From Thalassoglobus sp. JC818 (GTDB lineage: Bacteria; Planctomycetota; Planctomycetia; Planctomycetales; Planctomycetaceae), in NCBI RefSeq assembly GCF_040717535.1, contig NZ_JBFEFI010000016.1, positions 1 through 50,452 of the forward strand: a stretch of 50,452 nucleotides of DNA, read 5' to 3'. Positions 35,294 through 46,612 of the stretch are shown piece after piece. Every line of letters starts with the position of its first letter. Positions within the stretch are counted from its first letter, which is position 1. The notes under the pieces were generated by a model. The model had not been told where the DNA came from. It did not search any database and saw nothing but the letters and a program-made list of their open reading frames with translations. A program made the translations under genes and the position numbers.

Positions 35294-36405
35294 TAGTACG
35301 GGCCTCCACCAATGACATTCTTCTCCCAGATTTCACCAAGCGTGTAGTCTGCACGCCATGCTTCAAGATCAGCAGCGTTCAACCGCTTGAATTCAGAAAC
35401 CCCATCGGAACAATTAACGACCACGACGTTCTCCGGCTCAAAATGGTCCAGCAAGATTGACGATTGTGTTGCAAACAACAATTGCGAGTTCACGCTCGCC
35501 GCCTGTGCCATCCCCGACAGCACCTCAAGCGCTGATGGATGCAAACCGAGTTCAGGTTCATCCAGTGCAATCAGCAGCGGAAGGTTGTCACTTGGTTGCA
35601 GGAGCAAAGTTGCCAACGCAATGAATCTCAGTGAACCATCGGAAAGTTGATGTGGGCCAAACTCATAGTCTCTTCCTTTGTGAGTCCAATTCAGCAGAAT
35701 CTGCTTCTCATTCAGCTTGCTGGGTTCAAGCACAAAACCATCAAAGTCGGGCACCATTTGTCGCACTGTACCGGTGATCCTGCGAAACGCCGTTGGTTGC
35801 TTCTCTCGGAACAGATACAGCATCGCCGCCAGATTACCTGCTTCGGGTTGCAGGAATCGATTCGCTTCGATGTAACACGGTTGTCGGGCACCACTATTTT
35901 CAGAGGTGTCATGAAAGTGAAACAAGCGACACGAACGAAGCAGATGCAGGCACACTCTGGCAGTCTGGTTGCCATCGTCTGCCGTTTTCATCAGGTTCGA
36001 TTCCGAGTGACCAGCGCCAAGTTCAACAACCACGGGTGTCGTGCCGCCGGTTCGGTGAAACGTCACACGTTCGTCGGTGAAGATCAGTGTGCCACCTGAC
36101 GCTGCTGCCCAACGAACGAAATAGACGGTATCGCCTGTATCGGTTTGGAATGTGAGTTCCATTTCAGCAATCGGTGTCTGCTTTGTCCCGTAATGCAGCA
36201 GGCTGTCGGAAAACCCATTCAAGCCAACATAGTTCCGAAATCCCGGAGTGTTGGCGAACATAGCGTTCAGCATCCTGAAGAGTGACAGCAAGTTTGACTT
36301 CCCGGCCCCGTTCGCTCCAATGACAACCGTGAGCGGCGTCAAATCAATGGTTTGATCCTTAATTGACTTCCAGCCCTTGAGGCGTATTTGTTTGAGCATT
36401 TGCAT
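35293..36405 (-). CDS. AAA ATPase (AAA_21, OLD/SMC-like)
   Basis: 370 residues from ATG 36405; GTG 36417 and ATG 36399 are alternatives. The ABC/SMC-type ATPase is complete: IRLKGWKSIKDQTIDLTPL, Walker A GANGAGKSN (30-38), signature LSDGSLR, Walker B LLIALDEPELGLHP and LFATQSSILL with the switch region. Such ATPases dimerise on ATP and gate a partner nuclease. The partner is DUF4276, whose start is shared with this stop (TAATG). The pair is nested between the methyltransferase and Res genes of a restriction operon. The gap before it (36406-36444) carries a short repeat that recurs at 46 kb. Confidence 0.93.
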   Translation of the reverse strand: MQMLKQIRLKGWKSIKDQTIDLTPLTVVIGANGAGKSNLLSLFRMLNAMFANTPGFRNYVGLNGFSDSLLHYGTKQTPIAEMELTFQTDTGDTVYFVRWAAASGGTLIFTDERVTFHRTGGTTPVVVELGAGHSESNLMKTADDGNQTARVCLHLLRSCRLFHFHDTSENSGARQPCYIEANRFLQPEAGNLAAMLYLFREKQPTAFRRITGTVRQMVPDFDGFVLEPSKLNEKQILLNWTHKGRDYEFGPHQLSDGSLRFIALATLLLQPSDNLPLLIALDEPELGLHPSALEVLSGMAQAASVNSQLLFATQSSILLDHFEPENVVVVNCSDGVSEFKRLNAADLEAWRADYTLGEIWEKNVIGGGPY

Positions 36406-36414
36406 GAATGGTCT

Positions 36415-36432
36415 CACTGAAAACTGAACACT
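36415..36432 (-). repeat. Short repeat at the methyltransferase-ATPase junction
   Basis: Minus strand AGTGTTCAGTTTTCAGTG. The same sequence with a 2-nt insertion occurs at 46213-46232 on the plus strand. Confidence 0.55.
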
Positions 36433-36444
36433 GCAAACCGAAAA

Positions 36445-39489
<3,045 letters not shown>

Positions 39490-39536
39490 GCTGATTCAAG
39501 GAATTCCGTGGGTAAGTCGTGCTGAGTCGGAGGTAC

Positions 39537-40868
39537 TCATGTCTGGTGAAAAGAAACAATACAGGAACCTTCGTGTCGGTTCCCCTGACTGGCTTGAATG
39601 TCTCGGGAAGGAACATCGCTTTCAAGCAGATTGCGAAGTTTCCAAAACTTTTCGTATGCCGGATTCCTGAGAGTAAACAGCAGGCGTTTGCGCCCTCGCA
39701 ATAGAGCAAGTTTTGTTTTCCTGGAGGTCAATTCCAAGAGTTCAGCAACTTCTTCAATCGGCAACGGCTGGTGCCCCATCAGACCATAATAATGGATGAC
39801 AGCGTTTGCCTGCCGAAACGTGAATGGCTTGAAGATTAACAACAATTCCGCATGTGCCGAACCACTGTCGACATCGAAGGAAACTAGTTGCGCGTCTGCC
39901 CTGTCGAGATTGTGTAGTGTTGAAAACTCGAGAGGCAGTGGGTCGAGGGCGAAGTTTTTCGATTGTTTGAGATCTTCCGATTGATTTTCCGGGGTTGGTG
40001 TCGATTCGGTTTGCGGTAGTCCAGCTGGATCGACCAGTGCACTCTGAAGCCTACGAATCGCTGCCGATTCAATCTGTCGGACCCGTTCACGAGTGACTTC
40101 CAACCGATCGCCAATCTGCTCCAGAGTCCTCGCGGGAACTCCTTCGAGTCCGAAGCGGTGCTTCAGGACAAAGTACTCCCGTTTGCTGAGCAATTTTCTC
40201 ACCCTGGTAATTAGACGAGACCTTTCTTCCTCTTCTCCGAAGCGGCCAATAGAAGAGTCCGAGTATGTTGGAACCTGGTGAGCGGGAATCTCGTGGAGCG
40301 GCTCAGGACGCACGATCCGATTCAAACGTGCTTGGGCAGGATCTGATTCCTCGATGCGTTCACGGTCCGGCCCGTGGAGAGAGGAGTGCACCTGTTTCCA
40401 TTTATAGGTTGGAATACGTACAAAGAATTTGGATTCCTGGAGGAAGCGGGCGATCCCCTGAAAGACCCAATACCAAGCGTAAGTCGAAAAGGCGTTGTAA
40501 CGCTCGACTTCGTATTTTTCGATCGCTCGGGCGAGTCCGACGATGCCAACCTGAATGGCATCGGGAAGGATCATTTGCGGAACGTGGAATGAATTGACAG
40601 TAGAGAGGACCAGCCGAACGTTCCGGACCCAGATTTCATTGCGAGCGGTCAAGTCCCCTTGCTGTGCGCGTTGGATCAGCCGGACTTCTTGAAGGTAGCT
40701 CAGCGGCTCAAAATCGGGCAACGTGACGAGTTCTTTGGGGTCGATCCTCGCCCAATAGTTCCGTCGCTTCCGCAGCCTACGTCGCGCCGGTACAATCTCT
40801 ACGTGCTCTTTCAGGTTGCGCCTGTTCGCATTATCTGACTCGTGATCACATTGAGCGTCGATCTTCAT
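39537..40868 (-). CDS. Sigma-70-family factor inside the restriction operon
   Basis: 443 residues from ATG 40868, which has GGGAGGT 6 nt upstream and overlaps the helicase stop as TGATG. Region 2 is clear (residues about 65-145: GLARAIEKYEVERYNAFSTY then AWYWVFQGIARFLQ, with the core-binding and -10 helices). Region 4 is at about 222-275 (KREYFVLKHRFGLEG, LEQIGDRLEVTRERVRQIE). Beyond it lie about 165 residues not found in normal sigma factors, containing a second HTH-like segment (IEEVAELLELTSRKTKLALL, about 371-390). Region 1.1 is missing. The position, tightly coupled between helicase and methyltransferase, suggests dedicated transcription of the system or a DNA-binding role within it. I know of no such arrangement. 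Confidence 0.9.
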   Translation of the reverse strand: MKIDAQCDHESDNANRRNLKEHVEIVPARRRLRKRRNYWARIDPKELVTLPDFEPLSYLQEVRLIQRAQQGDLTARNEIWVRNVRLVLSTVNSFHVPQMILPDAIQVGIVGLARAIEKYEVERYNAFSTYAWYWVFQGIARFLQESKFFVRIPTYKWKQVHSSLHGPDRERIEESDPAQARLNRIVRPEPLHEIPAHQVPTYSDSSIGRFGEEEERSRLITRVRKLLSKREYFVLKHRFGLEGVPARTLEQIGDRLEVTRERVRQIESAAIRRLQSALVDPAGLPQTESTPTPENQSEDLKQSKNFALDPLPLEFSTLHNLDRADAQLVSFDVDSGSAHAELLLIFKPFTFRQANAVIHYYGLMGHQPLPIEEVAELLELTSRKTKLALLRGRKRLLFTLRNPAYEKFWKLRNLLESDVPSRDIQASQGNRHEGSCIVSFHQT

Positions 40869-43735
40869 CAGATGACCTCCCACTGGATTGTGAAGAGATG
40901 GTTGCTGTGTGTCTTCTGCGTCATTCGCTGTTGGAGGGTATCGATCAGATCGTCACGCTTCCCAGCGATCTCGTCTTCAATCTCGAAAATCTGTTGGCGT
41001 TGTTTTCTCTGCTTCTTCTCCAAGTCACGGAGTTTCTGCTGGAGTTCGTTCTGCTCGTCGAGTGTGGTTGCCAGGCGTGATTGGCGCCGGACTGCTTTGA
41101 TCTGCGTCTTGGTGTCTGAGAGTTCCTTTTCAGCGGCGACGACCATGTCCTCGGCCCATTTTTCCAACCGTTCGCGCTCTTCATTGAACAGGGCATTGTT
41201 TCCTTCGAGGGACTGAGTGATAGTCGCCTCGGCGTGTCGCCCTGCTTCTTGCTTGAGCCGCTCATTGAGTTCCGGCGGGAGAAGGCAGGCGTCGTCGACG
41301 TGAGCCGTACAGTTGAAGAGTTTCTGGCAGGTCTCCTGATCGAGCGACTTACCGGTGTCGTCCATCGCTGAGAAGAGGAGGTACTCCTCACGGTCGAAGG
41401 AATCAATCGTGAGGTACTGGAGCGTGAGCCAGCCGGACTTTCCTTTGAGTGCTTCGACCACGGAGACCCTCATCGGATAGTTGGTCACGTCGAATACGAC
41501 CTTCGCAGTCGGCGTCTCGACTTGTTTACCTTGCGCGACACTCCATTCGCCGAGTGGATGAGACAAGCGGTACAGTAAATCGCCGGTGACATTGTGATGC
41601 TGCTTGGAGATCAGATGGTACGTTCCGAGCCGACACTCGCTGACAGGCGATTGGCGAAGGTCGAAGGTCAACTGGTCATCACAGAAGGTTGCGTGGTTAT
41701 CCAGGACAACTTTGGTCAGGGTCCAGAATTGACGACCGATCCGGTCGAGGTTGGCACGAGCATCGTCGAGCCGCATCTTCAGTCGGGCGTGAACATCCTC
41801 GTCGAAATGCTCCATGAGCATCTGACGGGTCTCGTCCATTTTCGACTGAATGGTCTCGTCCATCTCCTGTTGAAGCTGCTGGAAGGCGGTGTCAATCTCT
41901 TCCGGCGTGCGGCACTGCTGGTAGATGGCAAGGATGCGTTTCTCGAAATCGACGCCTGACTCGATCTGTCCCAGCACTTCGTCCGAAGCACCGAACACAC
42001 CATTGAACAGATTGAACTTCTCGGCCAGCAGTTCGTGAACACGGCGGTCGGCTTCGTTCCTCTCATTCAGGAAGTTGATGACGACCACATCGTGCTTCTG
42101 GCCGTAACGGTGACAACGACCGATTCGCTGCTCGATTCGCTGGGGATTCCACGGCAGGTCGTAGTTGACGACCAACGAGCAGAATTGCATGTTGACGCCT
42201 TCCGCTGCCGCTTCCGTGGCAATCATGACGGTGGCGTCGTTCTGAAAATGCTCGATCAGTGCCGTGCGACAGTCGATGGGGCGAGAGCCGGTGACTCGTC
42301 CGGAATCAGCATTTTTCTCAATCCATTTAGCGATAATGCGGCGAGAATCCGGATCGGAGTTCGTACCGTTGAACAAGACGATCTGGCCACCGTAGCCATT
42401 CGATTCGAGGAAGTTCTTGAGGTAGTCCTGCGTGCGGCGGGACTCGGTAAAGACGAGAGCTTTCCGGTTCGCCCCCATCTTCTCCATCTCGGCGAATCCA
42501 AGATCGAGAGCCTTGAGTAGCGACCGGCTCTTGGTGTCGATACCGATGCTGCGTGCCCATGTCGAGTACCGGGACAACTCGTCGATCTCCCCCTTGAGCT
42601 TGGGCAGGTCGATTTCGTTGCCTTCTTCCTCTTCTCGATCCGCTGTCCCTTCGAGGATCTCATCAAGATAGTCGTTTTCGAGTTCCTCGTTCTCAATCAG
42701 TTTCTCCATAAACTCATCGTCTTCGTCCCGCTCGGGAGTATCTCGCATCTCTTCTAGCCGGGACTTCATGGTGTCCAGCGTGTTGGCAATGGCGTGCGAA
42801 GACGAGGCCAGCAACTTGCGCAGTATGAGCGCAGTGAGGTGACGCTGACGATGGGGGACAGAGTAGGTCTCTTCCCGGTTCAGGAAGTCCGAGACGGCTT
42901 CATAGAGCTTCTGTTCGCCGTCGGTCGGTCGAAACCGGACGGTGAACGGGATGCGTTCGGTGTACTGAATGTACTCGGTGACTTGTCTTCGGAGCGTCCG
43001 TTTGCAGAAGGTCTGGATGCGATTGCGAAGGGCTTTGAGATCAGCACCGGCGTTCGTGTACTGGGTGCGGAACGAGTTCACGTCGCCGAAGATCAGGTCG
43101 TCGAGGATCGTGGAGAGTCCGTAGAGTTCGAGCAGCGAGTTTTGGAGCGGCGTGGCCGTTAGCAGGCACTTCTTCCGGTCTTCGATGGCCCACTTGATGT
43201 TCTGGCCCATCTTGTTGCTGGGACGGTAGGCGTTGCGGAGCTTGTGGGCTTCGTCGATGACCACGAGGTCATAGGGAACGGCCCGGATGTCTCCACGAAA
43301 CCGGCTGGCATAGTGGAACGACGTGATGATTACCTTGTTGCCGGCGAAGGGCGTATCGTTCCCCTCTCGGACAGCCTGCCGGTAGGTCTTCGAGTCGAGG
43401 ATCATCGATGGCAGATTGAACTTCTCTTGAAGTTCCAGCGCCCATTGCTTCCGAAGGCTGGCTGGGCAGATGATGAGCAGCTTTCGTTTTCGTTCCGCCC
43501 AGTGCTGGCAGAGAACAAGTCCAGCTTCGATGGTCTTCCCGAGACCAACCTCATCGGCCAGTAAGACGCCCTTCGAGAGCGGACTTCGCAAGGCAAACAT
43601 CGCTGCTTCGATCTGATGGGGATTCAGATCGACACAGGCGTCAAATAATGCCATGGACAAGCGATCGACTGATCCTGGGTCCGCCTGCCGAGTCAAGTTG
43701 TAGGCGAGATATTTGGCGTGGTAGGGAGTTGTCAT
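40868..43735 (-). CDS. SNF2-family helicase, first gene of the operon
   Basis: 955 residues from ATG 43735 (MTTPYHAKYLAYNLTRQADP); the frame runs open to 43879, but that part lacks domain similarity. SNF2 core: LNPHQIEAAMFAL, Walker A DEVGLGKT (61-68), VVIDEAHKLRN (DEAH 161-164), LLTATPLQN, then MIATEAAAEGVNMQFCSLVV and IEQRIGRCHRYGQ. The C-terminal third is rich in charged helices and ends in a long coiled coil (ELQQKLRDLEKKQRKQRQQI). It resembles helicases of the RapA/DrmD type. It is a DNA translocase, probably used to move along or remodel target DNA. The absence of drmA/drmB argues against DISARM. Confidence 0.92.
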   Translation of the reverse strand: MTTPYHAKYLAYNLTRQADPGSVDRLSMALFDACVDLNPHQIEAAMFALRSPLSKGVLLADEVGLGKTIEAGLVLCQHWAERKRKLLIICPASLRKQWALELQEKFNLPSMILDSKTYRQAVREGNDTPFAGNKVIITSFHYASRFRGDIRAVPYDLVVIDEAHKLRNAYRPSNKMGQNIKWAIEDRKKCLLTATPLQNSLLELYGLSTILDDLIFGDVNSFRTQYTNAGADLKALRNRIQTFCKRTLRRQVTEYIQYTERIPFTVRFRPTDGEQKLYEAVSDFLNREETYSVPHRQRHLTALILRKLLASSSHAIANTLDTMKSRLEEMRDTPERDEDDEFMEKLIENEELENDYLDEILEGTADREEEEGNEIDLPKLKGEIDELSRYSTWARSIGIDTKSRSLLKALDLGFAEMEKMGANRKALVFTESRRTQDYLKNFLESNGYGGQIVLFNGTNSDPDSRRIIAKWIEKNADSGRVTGSRPIDCRTALIEHFQNDATVMIATEAAAEGVNMQFCSLVVNYDLPWNPQRIEQRIGRCHRYGQKHDVVVINFLNERNEADRRVHELLAEKFNLFNGVFGASDEVLGQIESGVDFEKRILAIYQQCRTPEEIDTAFQQLQQEMDETIQSKMDETRQMLMEHFDEDVHARLKMRLDDARANLDRIGRQFWTLTKVVLDNHATFCDDQLTFDLRQSPVSECRLGTYHLISKQHHNVTGDLLYRLSHPLGEWSVAQGKQVETPTAKVVFDVTNYPMRVSVVEALKGKSGWLTLQYLTIDSFDREEYLLFSAMDDTGKSLDQETCQKLFNCTAHVDDACLLPPELNERLKQEAGRHAEATITQSLEGNNALFNEERERLEKWAEDMVVAAEKELSDTKTQIKAVRRQSRLATTLDEQNELQQKLRDLEKKQRKQRQQIFEIEDEIAGKRDDLIDTLQQRMTQKTHSNHLFTIQWEVI

Positions 43736-43772
43736 GATGCCCGTTGTCGTTCTTTGCAAGCCATACTTTAGG

Positions 43773-43937
43773 CTACTGCAGTCCATCGGGAGATGCAATT
43801 CCTCGCGAAAACTCACCGCGTCGTTCCAGACGGTCTGAAACCAGTATCGATTTTTCCAGAAACTCGGGAAAGAACTCAATGACGCCCACGTTTTGAGAAC
43901 GTCCCAATCTGCTGCGCGCTTTGTCTTCGGAATTCAT
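43773..43937 (-). CDS. Possible 54-residue protein ahead of the operon
   Basis: From ATG 43937 (MNSEDKARSRLGRSQNVGVI, then EFFPEFLEKSILVSDRLERR) to TAG 43773. The composition looks coding and GAAAG precedes the ATG. It lies 37 nt before the helicase start, on the same strand. No family was recognised. It could be a small regulator or chance. Confidence 0.3.
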   Translation of the reverse strand: MNSEDKARSRLGRSQNVGVIEFFPEFLEKSILVSDRLERRGEFSRGIASPDGLQ

Positions 43938-44264
43938 CTTTCTCTCGCAACGCAGTACCATCTTCGTTAGGGGTTGCTCACCAGAACAAACAATGAAATT
44001 TGGCTGCTCTGCACAGATCGCGATTCCATTCAATCCGAGTCAGCGAAACCAGTGGAGTGATTCATCCGTGACAAGGAATGACAATACGAGAACGGATGCG
44101 TCAACTTTTCGATAGCCAAACCATAGATTGCCCATGTACTCGTAAGACTTCCAGAGGCCCTTTATTATCCAATGTCAGAGGAAGCCTGGAATCACACTTG
44201 TACTCTGTCACACTTCGAATCCCAACCGGTGGTGCGTCCAAGAAAACAGCAGGTCCGCAAATAC
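43938..44264. other. Divergent promoter region of the operon and ASCH gene
   Basis: Divergent intergenic sequence with no gene. No classic -35/-10 pair stands out toward the operon. Since the operon carries its own sigma factor, a non-standard promoter is possible here. Confidence 0.4.
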
Positions 44265-44774
44265 ATGAAAGTAAAATGTCTCAGCGTGAAACAGCCCGAC
44301 GCACACTGGATCGTGACTGGTGCGAAACGGATTATCGGACTGGAAGAGAATCCTCCTTATCGGGGACCGCTTCTGATTCACTCATCGTTTTCTTCCGAAG
44401 AGCTTTCTGACACAACACTCGAATTTCTTCGTGAGCGAGGCGAGTCTGCCGCCGAGATTAGTCGTCTGCCCCGTAGTTACATCATCGGCGCAGTCGACAT
44501 TGTTGACGTCATCCCCAAGGTTCGAGAAGACGGACGGGTGAGAGGTCCGTCTGAAATCTCAGACCGTATCGCTAAAGTGTTACTCGAACACGGTGAAGAA
44601 TTGACTGATGAAGAACTTCTCGATCAGGGTTATTTTTTCTGTGATCACTGGATGCCAACGTATTGGATTTTCGCCAAACCGAGACAGCTTGCCCAACCTG
44701 TCCGATGCAGGGGAGCTCTCGATCCCTGGACGCCGCCAGACTCTATTTTGAATGAGGTTTCAGAACTGCTCTGA
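44265..44774 (+). CDS. ASCH-domain protein
   Basis: 169 residues from ATG 44265 (MKVKCLSVKQPDAHWIVTGA); a longer frame to 44172 adds sequence with no domain similarity. The N-terminal KCLSVKQPDAHWIVTGAKRI and the later YRGPLLIHSS are typical of the ASCH domain (opening SxxQPxAxxI, then RG.llIH), a PUA-like fold that binds RNA or modified nucleic acid. IIGAVDIVDV and the final YFCDHWMPTYWIFAKPRQLA-like part match the remaining ASCH beta strands (inference). It is divergent from the restriction operon. A link to the defence system is possible but not shown. Confidence 0.85.
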   Translation: MKVKCLSVKQPDAHWIVTGAKRIIGLEENPPYRGPLLIHSSFSSEELSDTTLEFLRERGESAAEISRLPRSYIIGAVDIVDVIPKVREDGRVRGPSEISDRIAKVLLEHGEELTDEELLDQGYFFCDHWMPTYWIFAKPRQLAQPVRCRGALDPWTPPDSILNEVSELL

Positions 44775-44827
44775 CCCTCTTCACCTGACTACAGAAGACT
44801 TGGGGATCGAAGTCAATTCCTGTGCAC

Positions 44828-45217
44828 TTAGAATCCGTCCGCCCCTTGAGACTGTTGGCTGCGATCAGCCGATTGAATCAGTGACAGCGTTGTGCGAATC
44901 AGCTTGAATCTGAGAGTTGGGGAAAGGGACTTGTTGTTGAGCATCTCCGCCGCAGCGCTGGCAAGCCCGGAGATTCCTCCAAAAGCACTCAGAAGTCCAC
45001 GGGCCGCCCGCTCAATCTCTTTCGCAGGCAGTTTTTTATCGCTATCGAGCGTGCACCAAAGTGACTCAACGTGAGTCTTCTTCCGTCTGGCACGCATCTT
45101 CCGCATTCGATGACGTGAGGCGACGCGGTTACATTCCCGACAATAACCGCTGTAGAAGTGGCGAGGAGACACTCGCTGCAGGCAGTTCGAACAGGACAGA
45201 GTTTCGATGTTTGACAT
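44828..45217 (-). CDS. Zinc-ribbon protein of unknown function
   Basis: 129 residues from ATG 45217 (MSNIETLSCSNCLQRVSPRH), which has GGA 7 nt upstream; an in-frame ATG at 45229 is the alternative. The N-terminus has CSNC and, 18 residues later, CREC, a zinc ribbon or treble-clef. A basic stretch follows (RHRMRKMRARRKK), then a helical C-terminal half (AAGGLLSAF-like Ala/Leu helices, PTLRFKLIRTTLSLIQSADR). This suggests a DNA- or RNA-binding protein. It is divergent from the 45368 gene, and both may belong to the integrative element to their right. Confidence 0.7.
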   Translation of the reverse strand: MSNIETLSCSNCLQRVSPRHFYSGYCRECNRVASRHRMRKMRARRKKTHVESLWCTLDSDKKLPAKEIERAARGLLSAFGGISGLASAAAEMLNNKSLSPTLRFKLIRTTLSLIQSADRSQQSQGADGF

Positions 45218-45367
45218 TTGTACATCCATTATTCAGCAATCGCTTCGATTGTAGAGATCATTCCTCAAGTCGGCCTGGTCACTCTCAACAGAATTATCAG
45301 ATATATTGTACCCTGTAACGTTCTCTCTGTAACTGCTCTCATCTCACATCGTTTAGAACGGAATCAG

Positions 45368-46213
45368 ATGAGTCCAAGCAAGCAAGAAGCCGTCCTCCAG
45401 AAACTGCTCGACTTACGAGGAGAGTTTCGGGGATTCGAAAAAATGGATCTGAGAGCCGCTTATTGTTTCGACGCGCCCTTCACGGGGAAGTATGACGCGA
45501 CTCGACTTCTTGCTTTCGTTGTCGGAAAAGGAATTGACCCCGACTTGTCAAATGGAGCAATGGTTTCCGGTGGGAATGATGTCCGCCAAGCATACCTAGA
45601 GCTCTTCCGACTGTTCGATCGAGCAGGACTTCTTCTCTCAAATCATCCTGAACTGCTCCAAGCTAAGAGTTATTCGAGTATCGTCAACGCAGGGCACCCG
45701 GAAGATGTTTCGGCGTGGTTTCTGGTTACTGGTCCTCGACTATCGCAATTGAAAGAAAATCCAGTTGGAGGAAATCGATACTGGATCGATGACGTTGGGA
45801 GTGCTTCGGCTGCGGCAATCAATGACCTTCTGACGGAACTAGAAAGAGGTATGCTTTCAGTCCAGAAGAAAAAACCTTCCGAAAATCATCCTCATACGTC
45901 GAAACAGAGCATGAGGTTGCTCATCATTAGCGCGCTCGTTAACCATCATCGACCCACTCATTTCGGATGCGAAATTACCGAATCTATTCCAGGCGTTCGT
46001 GAATTCTCGAAAGAGCATCACTTTAGCTCAGCAAGCCTCTCAAGTTTTCTGAAGAAGGAATTTGGCGGATTCAAGGAATACCAAGCCCTCTGTCTCAGAG
46101 AGACAAGGAAACTAAGTGTGCAACTGCAAGTTCTTGACGGCACACTTCCGACCAAGGAATTCTTCGACCACTTACAAGAGTTGAAACAAAAGATTGAGGG
46201 TGCTGAAGACTGA
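45368..46213 (+). CDS. Hypothetical protein of the integrative element
   Basis: 281 residues from ATG 45368 (MSPSKQEAVLQKLLDLRGEF). The frame is open back to 45218 but that part overlaps the divergent gene. Largely helical with segments DLRAAYCFDAPFTGKYDATR and LTELERGMLSVQKKKP, a basic middle, and a C-terminal part ending LKQKIEGAED. No domain recognised. An imperfect inverted repeat begins at its stop codon. It precedes the excisionase and primase genes on the same strand by about 190 nt and may be part of that module. Confidence 0.65.
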   Translation: MSPSKQEAVLQKLLDLRGEFRGFEKMDLRAAYCFDAPFTGKYDATRLLAFVVGKGIDPDLSNGAMVSGGNDVRQAYLELFRLFDRAGLLLSNHPELLQAKSYSSIVNAGHPEDVSAWFLVTGPRLSQLKENPVGGNRYWIDDVGSASAAAINDLLTELERGMLSVQKKKPSENHPHTSKQSMRLLIISALVNHHRPTHFGCEITESIPGVREFSKEHHFSSASLSSFLKKEFGGFKEYQALCLRETRKLSVQLQVLDGTLPTKEFFDHLQELKQKIEGAED

Positions 46214-46246
46214 GTGTTCAGTGTTTTCAGTGCACTCACTGAACAC
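46213..46246. repeat. Inverted repeat and copy of the operon-junction repeat
   Basis: GTGTTCAGTG (46214-46223) pairs with CACTGAACAC (46237-46246) as a 10-bp stem, a likely terminator of the 45368 gene. AGTGTTCAGTGTTTTCAGTG (46213-46232) repeats, with 2 nt added, the sequence at 36415-36432 (minus). Confidence 0.65.
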
Positions 46247-46405
46247 TGAACAGCAACCGGACATTTCCACATCCTATTACCTGACAACCACTTGCAGAGT
46301 TTTTCCTAACAAGAGTTTTCAAGCTCAAAAACAAAATTGTGAACATGCTGACTTAGATGAGGGAATCGCACTCCGCGGTTCCAGAACGAACCATACGGTT
46401 AGCAA

Positions 46406-46612
46406 ATGCACCAAAGTGAAAACTCCTGTCTTGAAGATCTGCTCGTTACCCCAAGGCAAGCAGCGAACCTGCTCTCAATCAGTGAACGAACGCTATGGGG
46501 AATGACCAAGCGCTGCGACCTTCCACACATTCGCATCTGGCGCTCTGTCCGATACTCCGTCGAAGACTTGCGGGACTGGATTGCCCGCCAACGTGTCGGA
46601 GGTGAAGGATGA
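46406..46612 (+). CDS. Excisionase-type HTH DNA-binding protein
   Basis: 68 residues. LLVTPRQAANLLSISERTLW, then GMTKRCDLPHIRIWRSVRYS and VEDLRDWIARQ, is the standard HTH_17 / MerR-like winged helix of Xis proteins and plasmid or phage regulators (TPRQAAxLLxxSxRTxW..). It binds DNA to direct excision or to control the neighbouring genes. Its stop overlaps the start of the primase gene as ATGA, so the two are coupled. No integrase is in the window; it would lie to the right or has been lost. Confidence 0.9.
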   Translation: MHQSENSCLEDLLVTPRQAANLLSISERTLWGMTKRCDLPHIRIWRSVRYSVEDLRDWIARQRVGGEG

